In this document: positions 9,637 through 19,834 of the stretch, piece after piece
How the letters are laid out: each line of letters opens with the position of its first letter
Position numbering within the stretch: position 1 is the first letter of the stretch
Source of the DNA: Saccoglossus kowalevskii
Taxonomy: Eukaryota; Hemichordata; Enteropneusta; Harrimaniidae
NCBI RefSeq assembly: GCF_000003605.2
Contig: NW_003147276.1
Location: 407,163-471,162 of the forward strand
Reading direction: 5' to 3'
Length of the DNA stretch: 64,000 nucleotides
Notes under the pieces: generated by a model
Told to the model about the DNA's origin: nothing
The model's input: only the letters and a program-made list of their open reading frames with translations
Database searches by the model: none
Made by a program: the position numbers and the translations under genes

Positions 9637-12147
9637 CTTGTATGGTCAGTGTTGCTAATGTTGATGTCATTCCAGCAGGATTAGTTGCTCTGCACTCAAA
9701 CTCTCCAGCATCTTCAGGAAATACTTCCTCCAATGTGACAGTACAAATGCCGTTGTCAAAAGTTGTGGAGAATTCTGGAAGCTCTAATAAATTTTCACCA
9801 TCACGGAACCAAGTAATTTCAGGAGTTGGCATTCCTTCAACTTCACAAACCATCTTCAGTGGCTGACCATCTTCCACTGTGGTTGATTTTAATGGCCGAA
9901 CAAAAGATGGTGGTAGCAATGTTACTTCTTTTTTATCTATATCTTTAACTTCTTCTGTGTCATCGCATACTCTCAATTTTAGTGTGACTTCTTCAGGCAG
10001 TTGTTCTGGTCCCTCAATATCAATATCAGCTGTTGAAATATCGGGTGATGGTATAACAAATTCAGAAGGTGGTGATATCTGTACTGGTCTGTCAATTTCC
10101 ATGACTTCTGATGTTACAGGGGTGGTCAAAGTAATAACATCATCATGTGGTTTAACGACTTGCTCAAAAAGATCCACCACCACAGGAGATGCCTTTTCTT
10201 TATCATCAAGGTGCAATGTGATGTCATCAGGAACTTTGGAATCCCCTTCAATATCAATCTCAGTTGCAGAAACCTCATGTGATGGTATCTCAATTTCAGA
10301 TGGTTGTGACATCTGTATTCTAGAAACATCGGTGACCATGGGTGTTGGTTTTTCCTTCTCACCAACTTGTAGGTGCAATGTGATGTCTTCTGGAAGTCTG
10401 GAATCATCTGCAATATCTATCTCAGTAGTGGAAACCTCATGTGATGGTATCTCAATTTCAGAAGGTTGTGATATCTGTATTCTTGAAACATCGGTGACCA
10501 TGGGTGTTGGCTTTTCCTTCTCATCAACTTGTAGATGCAATGTGATGTCTTCCGGAAGTCTGGAATCATCTTCAATATCTATCTCCTTTGTTGAAACCTC
10601 ATGTGATGGTATCTCAATTTCAGAAGGTTGTGACATCTGTATGCTTGAAACATCAGTGACCACAGGTGTTGGTTTTTCCTTCTCACCAACTTGTAGGTGC
10701 AATGTGATGTCTTCCGGAAGTCTGGAATCATCTTCAATATCTATCTCAGTAGTGGAAACCTCATGTGATGGTATCTCAATTTCAGAAGGTTGTGACATCT
10801 GTATTCTTGAAACATCGGTGACCACAGGTGTTGGTTTTTCCTTCTCACCAACTTCAAGGTGCAATGTGATATCTTCTNNNNNNNNNNNNNNNNNNNNNNN
10901 NNNNNNNNNNNNNNNNNNNNNNNNNNNNNNNNNNNNNNNNNNNNNNNNNGATTGTGATATTTGTATTCTCGAAACATCGGTGACCATGGGTGTTGGCTTT
11001 TCCTTCTCCCCAACTGTTAGGTGCAATGTGATATCTTTTGGAAGTCTGGAATCATCTTCAATATCTATCTCAGTTGTGGAAACCTCATGTGATGGTATCT
11101 CAATCTCAGAAGGTTGTGATATCTGAATCGGTATGCCCATTTCCATAACTTCTGTTATCATAGGGGTCGCCATAGTAATAATATCATCAACCTGTGGTTC
11201 AACAAATTCATCATAAATTTCCTCCACTATAGGTGTTGTCATTTTTGTGTCGAATTGAAGCTGCAATGATGGGTATTCAGTCACATCATCAATCTCCTCA
11301 ATAACAGGGGTAACTACTTTTGGCTCTTCTGCAGATTGTTGAAGTAATGTATCATCAATTTGGAGCTTCAAAGTTACTTCTTCAGTAAGTCCAGGAGATT
11401 CATCAATATCTACTGTGGTCATCTCATGGGATGTCTTTTCCAGAGAAACTTCAAAACGTGCTTCAAATGGCTTTTTCACTTGAGATATGTCTGTTTCTTT
11501 AATATCTTCAGGCAATGTCACTTTTTGCTGTACTGCAAATGTAGGTTCATCCTTTGGTCGAGGAATATCTAAGTGAAACTCAACCTCTTCTGGCTGTTGT
11601 AGGACAGAGTCAACCAATACTTCTATTTGAGATGATTCTCGTTCATCTTCAGATGGTACACTTGGAACCACTGTCTTTTGCAGATTAAGCCCATCTATTG
11701 ATACCTCACTAATAGGTCCATAGAGCTCATCTATGTTAAGCTGAATTTCAAACTCCTCAGGTAGTTGCGGTGATGACTCAATCTCCATTTCTGTACTAGA
11801 TATTTCAGTCAGTGTTTCATCTGCAACACCTGGTTCTGATATTTCATACTCTATCATTCCCATATCGATACTATCCCGAGTAGCTTCATCTGATTCTGAA
11901 CAGACTAATATCTCTTCTGGTAGCAAAGATGGTCTTTCTGGTTTCAAACCTGCAGATGATATCTCAGTGTCTGGTCGTGGCACTTCAATAGACATCCTGA
12001 TATCACCAACATCAATTTCACGTGGAAGGCAAGGAGGCTGATCAAGCTCGAGTTCAGTAATTGACACTTCAGTAACAGAGTCATCAGGTTCTGTTGGAGT
12101 GTATGCTGTGTCAAAATCATCCAAGATATGGTCAAGTTCATCTAGGT
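9637..12147 (-). CDS. ttn: Exon 42: 54-residue tandem-repeat region plus Ig, with an N gap
   Basis: 2,511 bases, phase 1-1. About 740 residues are an acidic repeat region. Its core pattern is STxEIDIExxxxLPE[ED]ITL, then HLxVGEKEKPTP[MV]VTDV and SRIQ[MI]SQPSEIEIPSHEV; diverged forms flank it (LPEEVTLKLRV, LPREIDVGDIR). The best-conserved copies repeat every 162 bases between about 10,218 and 11,130. The N gap at 10,878-10,949 lies in one copy and keeps the period. The C-terminal Ig has both core Cys: PPSFVRPLKSTTVEDGQPLK, MVCEVEGMPTPEITWFRDGE, EDAGEFECRATNPAG. Confidence 0.93.
10218..11130 (-). repeat. 162-base coding tandem repeat (54 residues)
   Basis: Within exon 42. The landmark GTGATGTC/GTGATATC recurs at 10,218, 10,380, 10,542, 10,704, 10,866 and 11,028, an exact 162-base period. 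Each unit has LPEDITLHL, GEKEKPTP and PSEIEIPSHEV. More diverged units continue to about 12.1 kb. Confidence 0.92.
10878..10949. other. Assembly gap (72 N)
   Basis: A run of 72 N inside the 162-base repeat of exon 42. Flanking landmarks TGTGACATCT (10,791) and TGTGATATTT (10,953) are exactly 162 apart, so the gap length fits one repeat unit and keeps the frame. Confidence 0.98.
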
Positions 12148-12440
12148 CTAGATTAACCAAAACCAATAATAAAATAACATGCATGTGTTATCAGGACTCA
12201 CTTCACACTGCATTTGCCACAGAAGTCTTCACAACAATGGACAATATTTTTGTAATAGAATCAGAATGTGATAATAAAAATATAATGCAATGAGTACTGA
12301 ATTGCTCAGACTATTGTGGCAAAATGCTTTCACCAAAAAACTAAGAAAACATTATAAGGATTATTATTTGATAATGGTAAAAGTAAAAGGAATTGTCACT
12401 ATAGAATTATTAGGAGCCACACAATATATGATTTGCTTAC

Positions 12441-12898
12441 CTCTAACAACAAGATCACCTGTACAAGCAGCTTCACCAGCAGGATTGACAGCCTTCAAGT
12501 AATCTTACCCGCATCTTCTGGGAATACTTCAGGCAACTCTAGTGTACATGTACCATCATTCGCACGGCGAATCTTGTAGTCTGGTCCATGCTCAATAGGT
12601 TTGTTGTTCAGTAGCCATGTCACTTCAGGGAGAGGTTTGCCAGTTACAGTGCATTCAAAAGTAACTCTTTCACCATCCAGAACACTCTGGCTCTCAAAAA
12701 CTTTGGTCACATTTGGTGGTTCATATTTATCCATATCTAATGTAAATTCAATGTCCTGTAGAGGTGTTTCGATTTGGAATTCTTGAGACACAGTCTCCGT
12801 CTTTTGTGGAACAACTTCACTTGTACTCGTCACTGTTGTTGTCACTTTCTCTGAAATTGTAGTTACTTCATGTATACTTTCTTCTGCACTTTCAAATT
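12441..12898 (-). CDS. ttn: Exon 41: linker plus Ig (one-base frameshift in the F-strand)
   Basis: EFESAEESIHEVTTISEKVT, EFQIETPLQDIEFTLDMDKY, then an Ig: RVTFECTVTGKPLPEVTWLL, EDAGKIT. After KIT the frame meets TGA, where other Igs have TGC-AA[AG] (Cys-Lys); the next bases, one frame over, give KAVNPAGEAACTGDLVVRG, a perfect Ig ending. One base is missing between 12,495 and 12,496. With it the exon is phase 1-1 like its neighbours. A splice donor at GCGGGTAAGATT just upstream is also possible but would throw away the Ig end. Confidence 0.88.
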
Positions 12899-13178
12899 CT
12901 GAAAAAGAAATTGTATAATGTGAAGATGTCAGCTAACAAACACACTTTATAATTGTTCTGTAAGAAACTTGGAAAATAGAAACTTTATATGTGCAAAGTG
13001 CAAAAAGAATGATGTGTACAAAGATGATAAATTCAAACCCACAGCAATGAGTGAGATGGAATAAGATAAAGAAGCTTACAACCCAACACCAAAACGATTT
13101 ACTGACCACATAAAAACTATTTATTAGGTGGGACAACCTTAACATTAGTAACCAATACTGAAGAGTTCCATATCAAAC

Positions 13179-14060
13179 CTTTAAGGACAACTGTGATATC
13201 AGCCCCATATGTAGTTTTACCAACACAATTTGATGCTTCCACTTTGTAATGGCCGATATCTTTGTTTCCAAAATGCTTTATAATAAGTTTCCCAGTTCCA
13301 TCTAATTTGTCCACAATGTATACATTGTCATCTGGTTGTAAGAATCGTCCATCTTTAAACCATGTGAGCATAGGGGTTGGCACACCATCAGCTTTACAGG
13401 TTAAGATTACAGTTGAGCCAAATACAGCTTCAAAATCGTCTGGCGTTTCAATAAACCTAGGTAAACTAGCTTCTATTGATTTTCTCATTTCTACACTACT
13501 CTGTGATTTTATTGATGATGTACGTAAACGTTTTGGAGAATCTATTAGGTCTAATTCAACAGCAATCCCCCGTGGATATTCAGCCCCAATACTACTTAGA
13601 TCAGTATCATCTCCATTATCATCATGATCATGCAGTTCAAATGACAAAGTCATTTCAAATGGGTCAAGTTTTGATGAGTCTGATTCTGAGTTAATTTCAT
13701 CTTTTGTTGTCTGCGTATAAAACTGAGTATCATGATTAGTTGTGGACTTGGTTATGTAAAATGGATGTTCTATTTCTTTGCTGTGAGGCTTGATGATGGC
13801 TTCCTGTAGCTCTGTTTCATCAGTGTCGTCTCTTACACGCTGAATAGTCATCACTTCTTCATCACTTTCAAATAGAATTTCTTCGATAACATGTGTCATA
13901 TCACGCCGGGTGACAGTTTTACTTTCATAAATCTCAGTCTGAAAATCTAATTTTTCTGGATCCAGCTCATCAGTGACAGGTTGCACTTTGCCATCACTTG
14001 GAATGTATTCAGCTCCATCTGAGGTGGATGATGAACTTCGCTGACTTTCTGATTCTAACT
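13179..14060 (-). CDS. ttn: Exon 40: acidic linker plus Ig
   Basis: About 195 residues of acidic, Ser/Thr-rich linker (ELESESQRSSSSTSDGAEYI onward; a RRDMTHVIEEILFESDEE patch), then an Ig: LPRFIETPDDFEAVFGSTVI, LTCKADGVPTPMLTWFKDGR, NKDIGHYKVEASNCVGKTTY. F-strand Cys is Val, with a Cys three residues later in SNCVG. Donor GTTTGA. Phase 1-1. Confidence 0.92.
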
Positions 14061-14922
14061 CTAATGAAAAGCAACCATTCAATCAATCATAAAAAAAAAA
14101 AACAATTCAAAGGAATTTAACCTGCATTTTCATAGTATTAATATATCATGTGTATTTTATGTCAACAGCAAGCCTCCAGTTTGGCTATAAATTACATATA
14201 CCACAGTCTTCTGAGATAGCAAAGAAAGATAAATATGTTGCAATGGATGGGTAGAAAGTGAAGCAGAAATAACAATCAAAAGAATACATATATAGAGAAT
14301 TATACGATGAATATTATAATCATTAATAGCTAAACTAATTACAAGGTAAGTAAGCCTGAACTTAACCTATTTTATTATTATTTCATGTAAATTTGTTCAT
14401 ATATATATTATATTTCTCCATAAGTGATTTCTTGTTTATCAAAATTAAGTTTATTTTTTGCACACATTTTAGTCCGCATTTGTTCATTTTTCCTCATAAT
14501 TTGAAGATAAACTGTAGTACTTTCTCCAAAATGAATATTGCCTGGGCCCTTTTACATAAACCCCACTTATTTGAAAATATAAGAAAAGACAGACAGCAAT
14601 ATGCATGAAGGTGTATGTATGAAGGCATGAACTGTATTTTCTCTACTAGGAGTGCATCTCAAATAGAAACACATATAAATTAAACAGTTCATTTGTTGTA
14701 TATTTGTATATTAAAACATCACTTGTTATGACCATAGGCACATCTCTGTCATTTATGTAAGCTTAATAGAGCATATTAAGCAGTATTAAAATAAACTGAT
14801 ACAATCTGTTATTCCAATAAATACTATTGGAAGTAGTTTCATATAAAACTCACTTATATTCCCTATTTTTGTTAGTTGGCGTTCTATTTAAATTTTTAGT
14901 AATAAATAAAAAGCATGCAAAC
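14061..14922. other. Intron 39-40
   Basis: AT-rich. A stretch near 14,640-14,680 (TTTTCTCTACTAGGAGTGCA) weakly resembles an end of the family 2 element. Confidence 0.7.
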
Positions 14923-16635
14923 CTTCAACTAGGAGTTCAGCAGTACATGTTGCCACGCCTGCAAGATTCACAGCTCTACAGGAGTATTCACCAGCATCAT
15001 CAGTAAATACCTCTCGGATGCAAAAAGTACATTTTTCTCCTTGCTGTTGTAGCTTAAAATCATAACTATTTGTCACAATATCATCATTATGAAACCACTC
15101 TACCATTGGGCAGGGATGTCCCTTTACAATACATTCAAACATTGCAGATTCGCCTTCTTCTACCTTAATCACAGATATAGGTGGGCAAAATGTGGGCGGC
15201 TCCAAACGCTTCATTGGAATAGAAGCCTGTTTTGGCACAGGTGCATTTTCATCATATTTTGAAATCCTCTCCTTCTCTTCACCTTTAGGGTATTCAAAAA
15301 TCACTTCAACTTCAGATGATGGCTTTTCCTTTCCAGCACTTTCAATTACAACAGTTGTTGATTGCAGAGGTCTGAGGTTATCATCATTACCATCATAACT
15401 GATATGTTCATCACGAATTATAGGTTCTATGAGTTCTGGTGAAACTGGATATGATTTCTTGACTGCAATGTTACTAATTTCTGACAAGCGTGGAACATCC
15501 TCTTTTGTTACATGATATTCTTGGGGAACCTTGCCCTTCTCTTCATCATCATAATTTATATGAATCTTGTTGGTAAATTCAGTTTCCCTCCCTGTACTTT
15601 TCTCAACCTTCTCTTGAGGAATTTCAATGAGTATATCAATTTTATCAGGGTGTCTTTCTTTCACTTTAGTTTGAATTGTTACAGTTGTGCTCTCTAATGG
15701 AATTGTATGATCATGAATGTCCCTGATTACATTATCATAATCAATCACATTTTTTCTAAAAGGATCTTCTGTAACTCTACTGGGTCGAGAATATTCTAAT
15801 TCGAATTTTTGGTTTTCATCATCTGACAGTACAGGCACATCGGCAAGACTTATGCCGTCTGCCTTGCTAGCAGGACTACCACCATTATCATTATCATATT
15901 CAATGTGTACTTTTCGAAAGTTTGGTTCAACCTGATCTACTTCTATGATCTCTTCAGAGGTCAGGATCAGTCTAGGCAGTGAAATACTTGATTTAGTTTC
16001 ATCATCAATAATGGGAGAATCACTGCACTCAAGTGATTCTTCATCTTTTGATGATGTGGTTTCATCTAATTCTGTAAGTGTATACAAATCATCAAAAACT
16101 ATAAATTCAGGGCGTATAAGTGGTTCAACAACCTCTTCATTTATTGCACAGTTTATTTCCACTTCGTCATCATTCAGGGAATGAGCTACAGGAATATCAA
16201 TAGCATCTAAATTGTCCATGGAAATTTCAAAAGTTTCATCAGTGAGCAGTTCACCAGGTTCATACTGAATGTGCATCTTTTGAATTCTCTCATCAATTGG
16301 TGATTCCTCTTCAAGATCATCAAGTGTAACTTGAGTATCAGTCACGTTTGGAGATCTGTGCATCATAACTTGAAACACCCTGTCTGTGCCCTCACGAGGG
16401 AGGTCACTTGCCTCTCTTCCCGGGGAATTTCTAAAATTTACACATCGTTCTATGCCATACAGTTCAGTGTTGGGCTCACTCTCTGTAACATGTACTTCAA
16501 AAGACTCGCAAGAATCTGACAATTTCAATCTTTCTACAGTTGTGACTGTTCTACTTTTCTTTACAAATGTTCTTTGTTCATACAAGGTATCTTCCCTGGT
16601 AATGGATGATGAATCATCAGCCTCATCCATTTGGT
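14923..16635 (-). CDS. ttn: Exon 39: 480-residue acidic linker plus Ig
   Basis: 1,713 bases, phase 1-1. The long acidic Asp/Glu/Ser-rich region carries a recurring short motif of type [IV][HD][IV][NQED]YD[DG] (for example KVHIEYDND, KIHINYDDE, EHISYDGND, VIDYDNV) preceded by basic residues, and repeated LTV-type patches (TTVTIQT, TTVVIES). The C-terminal Ig has both core Cys: SAMFECIVKGHPCPMVEWFH, DDAGEYSCRAVNLAGVATC. No function can be assigned to the acidic part; disordered spring or binding region by composition. Confidence 0.93.
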
Positions 16636-17172
16636 CTACATGCGCAAAAAACCATGCAAATAGTTAGTCATCATGCAATGAAATTCATGCAAAGCTAAAT
16701 CAGATACAATACAATAATGCAAAGTTGTATTCCTGTGATTAATACAACAACGGATTATGCCAACAATGTAAATCAAATTATGGATGTATTTATTCCAAAT
16801 ATTAGCTTTATTTACATGCATGAGGACATTAATTCTAAAGTTAGTAAATGTTAGTTGTTGGTGTTCATTGGTCAAATAGACGTGAATCTCTTCTATACAT
16901 CAAATCATTGAATATCATGACATGTGATTAATAGTATTAATTTTTTTAGTAAATTAAAATGTCTATAAACATATTACCAAAACAATAAGTATACAACTAT
17001 GACTTGTTCATTTAAGAATATATTTTTTAATATTCAAGGTAATAATTATTAGTAGTATTATTAAAGAGATTAACAAAATTAAACAACCAGTAGAGAACCT
17101 CAGACGAGCTTCAACAAAACAATGTAATTAGTATAAATTAAGTCACATCAATATAAATTATGTACCACTTAC
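16636..17172. other. Intron 38-39
   Basis: AT-rich, nothing recognised. Confidence 0.8.
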
Positions 17173-17526
17173 CAAGTACAGTTAATGTTGCAGTGCATGT
17201 AGCTACACCAACTGGGTTGACAGCTTTGCAAGTATACTCCCCCGAATCATCAATGTACACATCACAAAGCTTAAGAGTTGCAATATTATCTTCAAAAGTC
17301 ATCCTAAAATCAGTTGATTCTTTGATCTCCTCTCCATTCTGATACCAAGTTATGGTAATTTCAGGACTGCCATTGACAAGAGCAGTGAATGATATTGGTT
17401 CTCCCTCATCAGCATCTTGGCTGGTGATTGGAGTGATGAAGGTTGGAGGTTGCAGTATGTCCATGGCAACAGTAAATTCTTCTTTTTGAGTTGGTTCTTC
17501 AACTTCTGGCATTTCCACATCAAGTT
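17173..17526 (-). CDS. ttn: Exon 38: one Ig domain
   Basis: Acidic ELDVEMPEVEEPTQKEEFTV, then PPTFITPITSQDADEGEPIS, FTALVNGSPEITITWYQNGE, IDDSGEYTCKAVNPVGVATC. B-strand Cys is Ala. Phase 1-1, donor GTAAGT. Confidence 0.93.
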
Positions 17527-18546
17527 CTGCAAAATTAAATAATCGCAAAATCATAAAATTGAATTTTAACTACAATATCTTGATGTGAAACACTGTAAAA
17601 CATAAGTGGTTTCAGCAAGACTTTTGAATAATCATAATGATGTAGGGTGACATCACAGTATATGTAAGGGGGCTGATAAATACCTACCTCACTGTCAATT
17701 ATGATGAGCACATGTAGAAAATAAACACATTCAAATTTACAGCTACATAAGATAACATACAAATTCTTACAAAACAATTACTGTGGAATACTTTATTTTC
17801 GCTGTAATTAATTTTCACTGAAAGGTCTTTTTGGGCGTTTCGTATGGAATATATTTTCACTGATTTTTGATGAGTTTAATGTGAAATATAGGAAAAAAAG
17901 TATATTCGCTGGATTTTATTTTCACGGAATCATCCTCTCAGCGAAAATAGCGAAAATTAATTCCAAGCGAAAATAAAGTACATTACAGTAAATAACATTG
18001 CCAGCATCATATCATACCATATTACCAAACATTATTACATTTGTAACTAGAACAATTTGTTTACTAATAATCACCATGCACTTCATATATTATTGTCATT
18101 CATGTAAACAATTGACAATCATTACATACCATGTTCATACAAGGGTTAATTACAGAGATTCACACTTTTTAATGACATGCAGCAATAATATAGTCTAGCA
18201 ATCATATCAGCAAATTAGTCCACACATTACTGACCAAATGACTGAAACTGACAACCATCCATGCAATGTTAAAATACACACAATGCTCATCCCAATACCA
18301 AGTTAAAGTTCCCTATATGGATTATGGCATGTAATTTTAATTTACGCCATTATGTCTACTTTCATGCATGTACATTCTGCTAAAATCTACCAAATGCCAT
18401 CAGATGCAACACATCTAGCATTTTGTCTGGACAGATGAAGATTAGTAGTTACTTCCGCATGCTTCTTTACTAAAGTCAGTTAATTGGCAACTGCTGGCAA
18501 CTCTTCAACAGCTGACAGTACAGAACAGTAACATTCATATTCCAAC
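17527..18546. other. Intron 37-38
   Basis: Contains the family 1 palindromic element at 17,778-17,992; nothing else recognised. Confidence 0.8.
17778..17992. mobile_element. Palindromic MITE-like element, family 1 copy A
   Basis: Imperfect terminal inverted repeats of about 26 bases: it starts TTACTGTGGAATACTTTATT and the complement of its end reads TTACTGTAATGTACTTTATT, followed on both sides by TTCGCT. Internal subterminal repeats (TTTTCACTGA, TTTTCGCTG) are also inverted. No coding capacity, about 215 bases, in the intron between exons 38 and 37. Compatible with a non-autonomous DNA transposon; the superfamily is not clear. Confidence 0.7.
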
Positions 18547-18969
18547 CTTTCACAATAACTTCAGCGAAACTAGTAACTCTGCCAGCAGGATTTTGAGCTA
18601 CACATTCATATTCTGCATCATCATCCAGTTGAACATTAGAGATGATCAGCATACATGTTCCATCCAATTCACAAATACTTGTGTATCTAGGACCAGTGAC
18701 AAATTCACCCTCTCTCATCCAAGTTATTTCTGGACGGGGTGTTCCTTGTACTTGGCATTCAAGGGTGGCAACTTCTCCATGATATACTTCAACATCTCTA
18801 AGCTCACTAAGAAATATTGGAGCTTTTTGCTCAGCTTCCTTCACAGCCTCAATCATTATCTCACGAGTGAGTTTCTCTGCAGTTGTCTCCACATCCACAG
18901 TTTCAGTCACTGTAGTAGTAGTCGTCACTGTAGTTCGTTCTTCTGTTACAGTTTCTGGTTTTACAGTAA
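18547..18969 (-). CDS. ttn: Exon 37: Thr-rich linker plus Ig
   Basis: VTVKPETVTEERTTVTTTTT and VTETVDVETTAEKLTREIMI, then an Ig of the same subgroup as in exons 34 and 36: FLSELRDVEVYHGEVATLEC, VQGTPRPEITWMREGEFVTG, RYTSICELDGTCMLIISNVQ, AEYECVAQNPAG. Core Cys pair and extra CxxxxxC pair both present. Donor GTTGGA, the same unusual form as in exon 36. Phase 1-1. Confidence 0.93.
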
Positions 18970-19834
18970 CTGGAATAACAATGAGACTGATTAGCCACAC
19001 AAACAGGCAGTTCTGTTTTGTTCAATAATTAATACAGGATCATGATAAAGAAACACAGTGTCTATAATAAACTAGAGTAAACTGCTTGATAGAACTTAAC
19101 ATGAGACACAAATTCAGGGCATGATAATTTGCTGATATAGGTTTGATTCGATTGTGGAAATTAGATCAGGAACAAATTATAAACCAAACACATTAACATG
19201 TAATTGATGGACTAATTCACCTATTACCCTGAATTGAATGTTGTTGTTTTTTGGTAAAAATAACAGAAAGACAAAATAAGAAAGACATCATGATACATGA
19301 AAATGATCACAGGAATGAACAAGCAAAATGCACAATACAAATATGCTAAACAACTAAGCTTGATGCAGGTGAATGCATTGCAACTGTGAAAACAATGAAG
19401 TGGTGCAACTGTTTGTTAACTCTTTGTAATACAGCATATAGTTGCCAAGCTACAGCAATAATAACAACACATTCCACTGTATAAAAATACTGGTTGCAAG
19501 ATAGCAATATGCTTGAAGGCAAACAGTGTTGAGATGCATGTGTGTATGTGGGTTTTCAATATTGCACATAGACCAGACAAAAGACAAATTCACTTTAACA
19601 TGCAATTTGCTTGCTATTCATGCATTATTAAGGTCAACATTCAGTATATTACATTCTTCACTGTCAATATGTTTGCAAGACCACTGTTTGATGCAGTTAT
19701 GGTTGATGTGTACTTGACTGACCAAGTTACACAATACATGCATCACCATGCATATATCATGTCTTCCATTTTTTAACAAGGCACTATGCATAATTGATCA
19801 GCCACAAAATTATGCATAACAGTAGGTTTCCAAC
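18970..19834. other. Intron 36-37
   Basis: AT-rich, nothing recognised; short plus-strand frames at 19.5-19.8 kb look like chance. Confidence 0.78.

Noticed and set aside
9879-11126. 415-residue open frame on the plus strand
   Set aside because: It is the antisense shadow of the 162-base coding repeat of exon 42; a repeat period divisible by three keeps other frames open. The Ser/Ile/Thr/Gly-rich product has no domain and ends where the repeat ends.
10218-11130. Regularly spaced repeats that could suggest a CRISPR-like or satellite array
   Set aside because: The repeats are coding, in frame, with amino-acid-level conservation and no variable spacers; the genome is eukaryotic.
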